From Okeania sp. KiyG1 (lineage in GTDB: Bacteria > Cyanobacteriota > Cyanobacteriia > Cyanobacteriales > Microcoleaceae), in the NCBI RefSeq assembly GCF_014132355.1, contig NZ_BLZO01000091.1:203171-267170 (forward strand): 64,000 nt of DNA. The letters run 5' to 3'. Under the pieces are notes generated by a model that was not told the DNA's origin, made no database searches, and saw only the letters and a program-made list of their open reading frames with translations. Shown piece after piece: positions 58,301 to 64,000 of the stretch (position 1 is its first letter; each line of letters starts with the position of its first letter). Position numbers and translations under genes: made by a program.

Positions 58301-59250
58301 AAGATACTAAGCTTGTCCAATATTTCACCGAAACCCTTGCAGACGGTATTGACCTAGAAATGGTAGCTATTCCTGGTGGTAATTTTACTATGGGTTCTCC
58401 TGTAGGAGAGAAAGATAGTAGGAGTTATGAACGTCCCCAACATTATGTAACTGTATCTCCCTTCTTTATGGGTAAATATCCCATTACTCAAGAACAGTGG
58501 AGAGCGATCGCTTCTCGAAAAGACTTGAAAGTAAATTTAGATTTAAACCCAGAACCCTCTCGTTTTAACGAACCATACCAAAATATAGATAGATGGCAAA
58601 GACCAGTAGAGCGGGTAAATTGGTATGAAGCAGTAGAATTCTGTGAAAGACTCTCAAAACTAACTCGAAACAATTATAGACTGCCGAGTGAAGCAGAATG
58701 GGAATATGCGTGTCGTGCTGGAACGATTACACCTTTTCACTTTGGAGAAACTATTACAGGAGAATTAGCTAATTATGATGCGTCAATAACTTATGCTGAT
58801 GAACCAGAAAGAGAATATAGAAAACAAACTACCCCTGTAGGCCAATTCCCTCCTAATGTCTTTGGATTATATGATATGCATGGGAATGTGTGGGAATGGT
58901 GTGCGGATGACTGGCATAATAGTTATGAAAATGCTCCAACTGATGGGAGTGCTTGGCTTGATAATAATAAAAGAGAAAACATGAATAATAGACCTCCCCA
59001 GGAATCAAGGTCTAACAACTTTTTCAAAAGGATGAGAAATACAGTATCAAATATTTTTAATCAAAATGAACCAGAGTCTAGCAGTAATGATAATGATGAA
59101 AAAGAAAAGTATACCGTGCTGCGGGGCGGTTCCTGGTACCTCAATCCTAATTACTGCCGTTCCGCTTTTCGCAACGACAGCATTAGGCGCGTCATCCACG
59201 ACGACCTTATTGGTTTTCGTATTGTATGTTCTGGCGGGAGAACGGTTTGA
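55366..59250 (+). CDS. vWA - receiver - caspase-like - FGE/C-type-lectin fusion (DGR target)
   Basis: 1294 residues. The first 35 look helical (DRLIRLLEKELKLTGTEITE). A vWA-type domain of the SAV_2336-related class spans about 120-360, with metal-site D168-S170-S172 (DRSDSM) and LILVVSDCVSNIW. A receiver domain spans about 580-715 (ILLVEDEQ), but the phospho-acceptor position is N630 (DLILINYDLP). A caspase-like domain spans about 725-955, with H805 kept (FFRGHGRL), but the Cys position is D854 (LFLDMDRL). A formylglycine-enzyme/C-type-lectin domain spans about 990-1294 (GGNFTMGSPVGE, RLPSEAEWEYACRAG, DMHGNVWEWCADDW), with a roughly 45-residue acidic/Asn insert and a hypervariable end. It should pair with MoxR and VMAP as a sensor-scaffold. 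Confidence 0.9.
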   Translation: MTDKFDRLIRLLEKELKLTGTEITEILWLAMQRQSHASTHSKKIPSEDETTTEESNKVPPTSSSVIPENPTYPKITERNSYAEVAPKTDSVSSKKSDLPIKVPDVSSLRHPLKIARAFRPLMQYISYGKADLLDEEATVENIAELEGICVPILKSPLELQFDLALVVDRSDSMIFWRQTTQELQQLFKRYGIFRNVQTWGMVTDTEGKIRLKQGIKQNSYSHNFYSPQKLIDPTGRRLILVVSDCVSNIWRNGKAFSLLESWGKHNVVAIVQILPERLWLRTALSLGAMVQLDCLQPIVPNSNLFIREIWFGSGDNLQNGIKVPVFSLEPELIETWSEMVVGKGTIGAGGFVFYSSLKQEQKQIVENTEIESLTSKERVYNFEMSSSKIAQNLAKLLSAAPVINLPIVRLIQKNFLSESQQVHVAEVFLGNILKPKSLITPDTNSDEVQYQFIDEEVRDILLKNSPRKNSEEIITVISQDFAKRLGKSLQEFLALLKKPDELERLKTENNVADLDIKYFATVTTKVLKRLGGAYARFAEEIEKSQDEIPGNTATSKGINLDNFESFEFTTNVATIAKLNTILLVEDEQRVIQEVSENLSSQYDINVIGTDSVNEVIELAELGEIDLILINYDLPNSRYQDRQVNGFEMIGILKANYDISPNLPIVGFSSSMRRFLPLNLADEFVKRGADGFYSKKELLLNNDYKKFVNYLEEIFNQAIETAHYLPEKNYAIAIGINQYNHLPSLRYPYAGMYGKVMQAFTKQQNFSEVFSLTEGTFVEVEEFLAATFEKLFLSTKDNLWFFFRGHGRLTQGVEYLMLADSKTKEITETAISLNSIVERLLSSGAGRVILFLDMDRLSSEISLSPTSTLPIEDDRGLIIFYACEQNTAAYEIEQLQQGSFTYALQEALSSTQGNLSINQLQQFLSDRVPELNQQNGLGMQTPQTFISTRNLGEWVPFPSNFQVFQYATPTVNRRGEIIKQDTKLVQYFTETLADGIDLEMVAIPGGNFTMGSPVGEKDSRSYERPQHYVTVSPFFMGKYPITQEQWRAIASRKDLKVNLDLNPEPSRFNEPYQNIDRWQRPVERVNWYEAVEFCERLSKLTRNNYRLPSEAEWEYACRAGTITPFHFGETITGELANYDASITYADEPEREYRKQTTPVGQFPPNVFGLYDMHGNVWEWCADDWHNSYENAPTDGSAWLDNNKRENMNNRPPQESRSNNFFKRMRNTVSNIFNQNEPESSSNDNDEKEKYTVLRGGSWYLNPNYCRSAFRNDSIRRVIHDDLIGFRIVCSGGRTV
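59119..59240 (+). other. Diversity-generating-retroelement variable region 1 (VR1)
   Basis: A 122-base stretch aligned with 62295-62416. Codons 59137-59208 hold the differences. The 3' constant part (ATTGGTTTTCGTATTGTATG then TTCTGGCGGGAG) is identical in both copies. Twelve codons differ in amino acid and all keep the same third base (C or T), as expected if AAC and AAT codons in a template had their adenines mutated. The product ends ...IGFRIVCSGGRTV, the exposed lectin-fold surface. Confidence 0.85.
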
Positions 59251-59335
59251 CAGTTATCAGTCATCAGTTATCAGTTATCAGTAACAGTTTGAGAGTTGGC
59301 GGTTTCCTCACAAAACTAAGGATTAAGAAAAGCTT

Positions 59336-59691
59336 ATGAGTGTAAGTAACAGTATTGTTTACCAGAAAGCTTACCAATTTGCTATTAGAATTGTCAAAGC
59401 TTATAAATATTTGACTGAGGAAAAAAAGAATATGTATTATCCAAACAACTGTTGAGAAGTGGAACATCTATTGGAGCCAACATAGCAGAAGCTAATGGAG
59501 GCATATCTCAAGCTGATTTTAGGGCGAAAATGTCCATAGCTTACAAAGAAACCCTGGAAACAAAGTATTGGTTATCTCTTCTAAAAGATACTGACTATAT
59601 TGAAGAAAAAGCATTTGAAAGTATTCATCAAGATGCAGATGAGATTGGCAAAATCTTATTTTCCATCATTAAAAGGACTGAAAAAAACTGA
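59336..59691 (+). CDS. Four-helix-bundle protein (23S intervening-sequence type), frameshifted
   Basis: Starts at ATG 59336 (MSVSNSIVYQKAYQFAIRIV) and breaks at the A7 run near 59420-59426 (EEKKNMYYPNNC then stop). One more A gives EEKKEYVLSKQLLRSGTSIG and continues to 59691. The conserved motif RSGTSIGANIAEA and the helical end YKETLETKYWLSLL are typical of this roughly 118-residue family, often found near repeats and conflict genes in cyanobacteria. Function is unknown. It is flanked by tandem TTATCAGT units (59252-59282) and ACTGATGACTGATAACTGAT units (59687-59716). Confidence 0.8.
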
Positions 59692-59725
59692 TGACTGATA
59701 ACTGATGACTGATAACTGAAAAGCA

Positions 59726-60061
59726 ATGGATAACTTAGTTCAATATCGCGCTATTATTCAACAGGAACTCAAAGAATATACAGAAATTCCTTATGCTCAC
59801 GGGGATTTACAATGCCGTTTAATTATTAGTGAGGATAGGAATGATTTTTTATTAATTACTCAAGGATGGGAAAATGACATACAAGTTCATGGGTGTTTAG
59901 TTCATATAGAAATTATTGGGGATAAAATCTGGATACATCGGGATGGTTTAGAGGATGGAATAGCATCCGATCTACTTAGAGCAGGTATTCCTAAAAGTCA
60001 AATAGTCTTGGGTTTTCATCCCCCAGATGTGCGAGTGTTTACAGAATTTGCAGTCAATTAA
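59726..60061 (+). CDS. xisI: XisI-type protein
   Basis: This 111-residue protein carries the XisI family pattern: MDNLVQYRAIIQQELKEYTE, YLITQGWE-like LLITQGWENDIQVHGCLVHI, DKIWIHRDGLEDGIASDLL, IPKSQIVLGFHPPDVR and FTEFAVN at the end. XisI was named as a control factor for fdxN-element excision in Anabaena. Most homologues lie far from any excision site and usually follow xisH. No xisH is found upstream here, so this is an orphan. Its last codons are included in the tandem duplications that follow. Confidence 0.88.
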   Translation: MDNLVQYRAIIQQELKEYTEIPYAHGDLQCRLIISEDRNDFLLITQGWENDIQVHGCLVHIEIIGDKIWIHRDGLEDGIASDLLRAGIPKSQIVLGFHPPDVRVFTEFAVN

Positions 60062-60062
60062 T

Positions 60063-60526
60063 TATAGCAATTCCCACAGCTATGAGGTACGTTTACGATC
60101 CCCCTAAATCCCCCTTGAAAAGGGGGACTTTGAAGACTCCTCCTTTTTTAAATAGTTCCCCCCTTATTAAGGGGGGTTAGGGGGGATCTAAAACAGAATT
60201 TGCAGTCAATTAATTATAGCAATTCCCACAGCTATGAGGTACGTTTACGATCCCCCTAAATGCCCCTTGAAAAGGGGGACTTTGAAGACTCCTCCTTTTT
60301 TAAACAGTTCCCCCCTTATTAAGGGGGTTAGGGGGGATATAAAACAGAATTTGCAGTCAATTAATTATAGCAATTCCCACAGTTATGAAGTACATTTACG
60401 ATCCCCCTAAATGCCCCTTTTCAAGGGGGACTTTGAAGACTCCTCCTTTTTTAAACAGTTCCCCCCTTATTAAGGGGGGTTAGGCGGGATATAAAACTGT
60501 ATCTCATAGATTAAAGAAGTGCTATA
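60063..60526. repeat. TATAGC-ended MITE triplicated with the 3' end of xisI
   Basis: Three units of about 150 bp. The segment CAGAATTTGCAGTCAATTAA, which is the xisI stop region, recurs before the second and third copies (about 60195 and 60343). Each unit has CCCCTTATTAAGGGGGG and CCTTGAAAAGGGG hairpins. The right end GCTATA lies at 60521-60526. Confidence 0.85.
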
Positions 60527-60564
60527 CTAGACACTAATTAATCTAAAATAGAGCCAAAAATCTT

Positions 60565-60915
60565 ATGAAAAACGTTAAAATCGACGACCTAGAAAAACAA
60601 ACTTTATTAGCTCAAAAAGAACTGATTTCTATAGAGCATGAAGGAAAAACAATTGGTTATTATTATCCAATAGGCGATCGCGAAGTAGCAAAAAAAGCCA
60701 AAGAAGAACTTGACAGAATTACGGAAAAAACATTACATCCCACTGGATTAACAGAAGAAAGAATAGCAGAGTTGCGTAGTAATCTTGATTACGAAGCAGC
60801 CAAAAAAGCAGCAGAAAAACTTGACATACTTATGGAACAAATATTAGCTCAGACAGGGTTAACAGAAGATGAATATGTATCAATGTTTATGAATGCAACT
60901 GAGGATGAGGAATAA
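60565..60915 (+). CDS. Antitoxin-like protein paired with a PIN toxin
   Basis: This 116-residue, charged, mostly helical protein has a beta start (EKQTLLAQKELISIEHEGKT then IGYYYPIGDR) and an internal duplication: AKKAKEELDRITEKTLHPTG and AKKAAEKLDILMEQILAQTG, each followed by LTEERIAEL or LTEDEYVSM. Its stop overlaps the ATG of the PIN gene at 60915, a classic toxin-antitoxin layout. It resembles the VapB-side proteins found with cyanobacterial PIN toxins. No ribbon-helix-helix motif is obvious. A fragment similar to its first 20 codons lies at 61451-61512. Confidence 0.75.
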   Translation: MKNVKIDDLEKQTLLAQKELISIEHEGKTIGYYYPIGDREVAKKAKEELDRITEKTLHPTGLTEERIAELRSNLDYEAAKKAAEKLDILMEQILAQTGLTEDEYVSMFMNATEDEE

Positions 60916-61332
60916 TGCATCTAGTTGTTGATACAAACATTTTAGTAGCTGAACTGCTAAGAAAGCGGGGAAAAGCTTTAATTAATTCGCAAAACTTTGA
61001 ATTATTAAAAGATGAAAAATGAAGCTGAATACGAATTACAAAAGCGCGTTTCCATAAGAATTAATAAAGGTAACTTAACTCCAGAACAGGGACAATTTCA
61101 ATTAGAACTAGCTCTAGGACTAATTAATAATAGAATTACCACTGTCCCTTTATCTGATTATCAATCATTTGAAGCAGAAGCAAGAAAGCGTATTCCTAGA
61201 GACCCTAATGATTGGGAAACAGTTGCCCTAGCGTTAGCGTTACCTGCAGCAATTTGGACTGAAGATTATGACTTTTTTGGTTGTGGATGTCCGACTTGGA
61301 CTACTCAAACTTTATTGCTGCAAATTAACTAA
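60915..61332 (+). CDS. PIN-domain (VapC-like) toxin, frameshifted
   Basis: Starts MHLVVDTNILVAELLRKRGK, with the first catalytic Asp in VVDTN. The frame stops after ELLKDEK at the A5 run near 61015-61019. One more A reads DEKNEAEYELQKRVSIRINK into frame 61012-61332, which carries the rest of the PIN fold (RIPRDPNDWETVALALALPA and the late acidic site IWTEDYDFFGCG). PIN toxins are metal-dependent RNases that cleave tRNA or mRNA. About 138 residues is normal for the family. If the shift is real, the antitoxin is an orphan. Confidence 0.82.
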
Positions 61333-61538
61333 CCAAAGCGGGCAAGATGCCTGCACTAGAAGATAAAAAAGAAGTACACACATCGCGGGCAAGATGCCCG
61401 CACTACAAGATTTTCAACATTTACCTTCTACATTATTTACCCTAAATATTATGAATAATCTTAAATTAAACGACTGAAAAAAACAATTTTTATTAGCTCA
61501 AAAAATTGATTAGACTTTGTATTGTCAGAATATAAATT
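61333..61538. other. Spacer with GCGGGCAAGATGCC repeats and an antitoxin-gene fragment
   Basis: Two copies of GCGGGCAAGATGCCYGCACTA (61338 and 61386) form hairpins. Bases 61451-61512 resemble the first 60 bases of the antitoxin gene at 60565 (ATGAATAATCTTAAATTAAA, TTATTAGCTCAAAAAATTGA) with a stop, a decayed duplicate. Confidence 0.6.
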
Positions 61539-62423
61539 ATGCTGAAAACACTTCCAATCAAACGTCAAAGCAAAAGGTTCCGAGGTTACAGGGAATATAT
61601 TGATAAAGTTCCTCTAGAAATGGTATTAATCCCTAATGGAACCTTCACAATGGGCGCGCCAGAATCTGAAGAGGGGAGTAGCAGCAGAGAAAGACCCCAA
61701 CATAATGTAACTATCTCGGCGTTTCTAATGGGGCGTTACCCTGTTACTCAAGATCAATGGAGAGCGGTCGCGCAAGCGGAACGGAGTTCTATCGCTTCTC
61801 GAACAGACTTGAAAGTAAATTTAGATTTAGAAATAGATCCTTCTTATTTTAAAGAACCATATGAAGGTATTGATAGATGGCAAAGACCAGTAGAGAATGT
61901 GAATTGGTATGAGGCGGTAGAATTCTGTGAAAGACTCTCAAAACTAACTGGAAAGAATTATAGACTGCCGAGTGAAGCAGAATGGGAATATGCCTGTCGT
62001 GCTGGAACGACTACACCCTTTCACTTTGGAGAAACCATTACAACAGACTTAGCTAATTATCAAGGGACGGACAATAAAGAAATGAAATGGTCAGGCTCTT
62101 ATGGGGAAGGACTCAAAGGAAAATATCGGCAACAAACTACACCTGTAGGCTATTTTGATGTAGTTAACTCTTTTGGACTAAGTGATATGCACGGAAACGT
62201 TTGGGAATGGTGTACAGATGAATGGCATGATAATTATGAAAATGCTCCTACTGATGGCAAACCTTGGCTAAATGGTGATGATAGTCGTTCACCGCTGCGT
62301 GGCGGTTCCTGGTTCAACAATCCTGATTTCTGCCGTTCTGCGTATCGCTACTTCGACGTTAGGCGCGACATCCACGACTTCAATATTGGTTTTCGTATTG
62401 TATGTTCTGGCGGGAGTGAATGA
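61539..62423 (+). CDS. Stand-alone FGE-sulfatase/C-type-lectin domain protein (DGR target)
   Basis: This 294-residue protein is a close paralogue of the last 300 residues of the vWA fusion (55366-59250). Shared blocks include RWQRPVE, NWYEAVEFCERLSKLT, RLPSEAEWEYACRAGTTTPF and SDMHGNVWEWCTDEW. It lacks the Asn-rich insert of the fusion but has an 8-residue extra piece (VAQAERSS) created by a small repeat within a HIP1 site. No signal peptide. The C-terminus from RGGSW on is a variable region. In DGR proteins this fold is a diversified ligand-binding lectin and lacks formylglycine-generating activity. It may bind the same upstream signalling proteins. Confidence 0.9.
   Translation: MLKTLPIKRQSKRFRGYREYIDKVPLEMVLIPNGTFTMGAPESEEGSSSRERPQHNVTISAFLMGRYPVTQDQWRAVAQAERSSIASRTDLKVNLDLEIDPSYFKEPYEGIDRWQRPVENVNWYEAVEFCERLSKLTGKNYRLPSEAEWEYACRAGTTTPFHFGETITTDLANYQGTDNKEMKWSGSYGEGLKGKYRQQTTPVGYFDVVNSFGLSDMHGNVWEWCTDEWHDNYENAPTDGKPWLNGDDSRSPLRGGSWFNNPDFCRSAYRYFDVRRDIHDFNIGFRIVCSGGSE
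62295..62416 (+). other. Diversity-generating-retroelement variable region 2 (VR2)
   Basis: Aligns without gaps to VR1 (59119-59240). The reading is RGGSWFNNPDFCRSAYR then YFDVRRDIHDFN and IGFRIVCSG. Apart from the twelve amino-acid-changing codons, only three positions differ: CGG/CGT, TCC/TCT and GCT/GCG. Confidence 0.85.
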
Positions 62424-62619
62424 AGTCAGAAGTCAGAAGTTTGTTTGCGCAGCATTCCGCAGGAAAGTCAGAAGTTTTGGAATAGGGAAATATTGATTCG
62501 TCGGCGGGAGGTTTTGAATAAGTGAAATATATAAAAAAGGGTAACGAACCCAAAGATTTAGCAAAATTTAAAGCATCTGCTTGAACAGGAGAAAAAGTCA
62601 ACACACTATCTACAACCAT
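62424..62619. other. Spacer with GTCAGAA tandem and TTTGCGCAGCATTCCGCAGG repeat
   Basis: The small repeat at 62442-62466 matches one found at 3490, 20955 and 33975. No gene. It separates the convergent FGE and histidine-kinase genes. Confidence 0.5.
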
Positions 62620-64000
62620 TCACCCATCATCAAAATCAAGACACTCTTTAATAAAAGTTTTCAACTGTTTAAGCTGGAAACTATTCGCTAGTTGCAAAAT
62701 TTCTTGGGCAAAAGGAGAAAAAGTCACATCCGATGCTAGAAGCTCTTCAGCTACCTCCACAACACTTTGAATATCACCATCTTCTACTAAAGTGAGTAAT
62801 TCTTGTAAGACTTCCATAGCTGGAGCAACAATTTCTTCACTTTTTCTAACCTCAGTCACCTGAGCTGATGCTGTGCTCTGTTGCTCATAAACCCACTCTA
62901 AGTCGAGACACTGCTGTAAAATTTCTAATAATCTGTCAGTCTCTATAGGTTTGGGCAAAAATACATCCGCTCCAGTTTCCATTGCCTCTTGTTGATTACT
63001 TTCAAACACACTAGCAGAAGAAGCGATCGCCACCACATCCTTCAACTTTTCCGAACTGCGGATATATTTAAGCAATTCATAACCGTTCATTACTGGCATC
63101 ATTAAATCAGTAATCACCACATCCGGTAGAGATACCATCATTTTTTCTAGAGCTTCCTTTCCATTTTTCGCTTCACTCATTTCAAAGCCAAGCATTTCTA
63201 ACAAGCTCACCACCACCGAGCGATTTTCCGAACGATCATCAACAACTAAAACACGGTATTTTTTACCTCGATAACCCAATATAGTTCCCAGGTTGAGAGT
63301 TCTCGAAGCCATTGTCCATTCTTGTGCTTCTGGAACTTCCAGAGCGAACCAGAAAGTACTGCCTTTACCTACTTCACTCTTTACTTCCAGTTCACTATCC
63401 ATAAGTTTGACAATCTTTTGACTAATAGCTAACCCCAAACCCGTGCCTTCTGTCTGTTTTTGGCGATCGCCCACCTGTTCAAATGGCAGGAATATTTTCT
63501 GTTGTTGTTCTGGGGTCATACCTACTCCTGTATCTTTGACTTCAAAGTGCAGGCGATATCCATCTGACAACTTTTGTGTGGTGACACAAAAGGTAACGCT
63601 ACCAATATCGGTAAATTTAATCCCATTGCTCAGGAGATTGATCAATACCTGCTGTAGTCGTTTTTCGTCAGCACGAATGCATATCGGTAAATTTTCATCA
63701 GGTGCATAGTAAAAATTTATGCCTTTTTGTTCGGCTCGAATGCGACATATTTCCGCCACTCCTTGGAGGAAAGAGGGAAAATGAAACTCCCTTGTCAAGA
63801 GGTCGAGTTTGCAGGCTTCAATTTTGGAGAGGTCGAGAATATCATCGATCAACTTCAGCAAGTGAAGGCCACATTGTTTGATAATATCAAGATCTTTTTT
63901 TTCTTCCTCACTAATGGTTTCAGAATGGTGAAGAATTTGAGCATAACCAAGAATACCGTTAAGGGGAGTGCGGAGTTCATGGCTCATATTGGCAAGAAAT
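62620..64000 (-). CDS. Hybrid sensor histidine kinase / response regulator (N-terminus outside window)
   Basis: The visible 459 residues start within FLANMSHELRTPLNGILGYA, so the sensor part lies beyond the right edge. The phospho-accepting His is in MSHELRTP. The HATPase domain follows at about 105-225 (NLLSNGIKFTD, DTGVGMTPEQQQKIFLPFEQ, GTGLGLAISQKIV, GKGSTFWFALEVP). A receiver domain spans about 248-365 (VLVVDDRSENRSV, phospho-Asp in VITDLMMPVMNGY, Lys in FLPKPIE). The last 90 residues are helical and acidic and end in KECLDFDDG, with no clear His-phosphotransfer motif. It is typical of the large cyanobacterial hybrid kinases. The signal sensed cannot be told. Confidence 0.92.
   Translation of the reverse strand, partial: FLANMSHELRTPLNGILGYAQILHHSETISEEEKKDLDIIKQCGLHLLKLIDDILDLSKIEACKLDLLTREFHFPSFLQGVAEICRIRAEQKGINFYYAPDENLPICIRADEKRLQQVLINLLSNGIKFTDIGSVTFCVTTQKLSDGYRLHFEVKDTGVGMTPEQQQKIFLPFEQVGDRQKQTEGTGLGLAISQKIVKLMDSELEVKSEVGKGSTFWFALEVPEAQEWTMASRTLNLGTILGYRGKKYRVLVVDDRSENRSVVVSLLEMLGFEMSEAKNGKEALEKMMVSLPDVVITDLMMPVMNGYELLKYIRSSEKLKDVVAIASSASVFESNQQEAMETGADVFLPKPIETDRLLEILQQCLDLEWVYEQQSTASAQVTEVRKSEEIVAPAMEVLQELLTLVEDGDIQSVVEVAEELLASDVTFSPFAQEILQLANSFQLKQLKTFIKECLDFDDG

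Noticed and set aside
59250-59726. xisH upstream of xisI
   Set aside because: The gene preceding xisI is a four-helix-bundle gene. No XisH-like endonuclease frame is present.
59119-62416. DGR reverse transcriptase or template repeat nearby
   Set aside because: I looked for a YADD-type RT frame and for an AAC/AAT-rich copy of the variable region. Neither occurs in the window.

Overview
This is a low-GC, repeat-rich stretch of chromosome from what looks like a filamentous, multicellular cyanobacterium. The pointers are many GCGATCGC (HIP1) octamers, a PEP-CTERM protein, hormogonium-polysaccharide (Hps) genes, an XisI gene, a cyanovirin-N homologue, and a dense load of MITE-like elements and minisatellites of the kind seen in large Oscillatoriales genomes. 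The lineage is inferred. No rRNA, tRNA or CRISPR array was recognised.

Layout. 1-10 kb: the end of a secreted or tail-type protein, a membrane pentapeptide-repeat protein, peptide deformylase (def), an FHA-PrsW protease, a periplasmic-binding-protein/pentameric ligand-gated channel fusion, and a frameshifted NUDIX gene. 10.5-18 kb: a PEP-CTERM protein, then two large tandem arrays (about 283-bp and 138-bp units) flanking a frameshifted membrane glycosyltransferase. 18-29 kb: glucose-1-phosphate thymidylyltransferase, a decayed exported multidomain gene, a decayed TnpB, and three intact exported adhesin-like proteins. 29-36 kb: two glycosyltransferases, a secreted cyanovirin-N homologue, more TnpB wreckage, and an ECF sigma factor whose tail is built from a DNA minisatellite. 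36-48 kb: glmM, a hormogonium-polysaccharide cluster (hpsL, hpsN, hpsO) split by a disrupted Rpn-type nuclease gene, a sulfotransferase, and an M1 aminopeptidase.

49-64 kb holds the most interesting module, a conflict-type system with all genes on the + strand. In order: an unknown beta-rich protein, a CHAT protease with a C-terminal death-like adaptor (EAD), a VMAP-type protein starting with a near-identical EAD, a MoxR AAA+ ATPase, and a 1294-residue fusion of vWA, receiver, caspase-like and FGE/C-type-lectin domains. The receiver and caspase-like domains both lack their key residue. The C-terminus of this fusion and of a second FGE protein at 61.5 kb form a matched pair of diversity-generating-retroelement (DGR) variable regions. 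They differ at 12 amino-acid-changing codons, and every one keeps its third base. The reverse transcriptase and template repeat are not in the window. Around these genes lie a four-helix-bundle gene, xisI, a VapBC-like toxin-antitoxin pair and the end of a hybrid histidine kinase. A plausible reading is that the diversified lectin domains sense a target, vWA-MoxR-VMAP transduces the signal, and the EAD pair recruits the CHAT protease as effector.

Caution. At least eleven otherwise conserved genes carry single-base shifts, mostly at A/T homopolymers. These could be sequencing errors or genuine decay. They are described as single genes, with the shift positions given.
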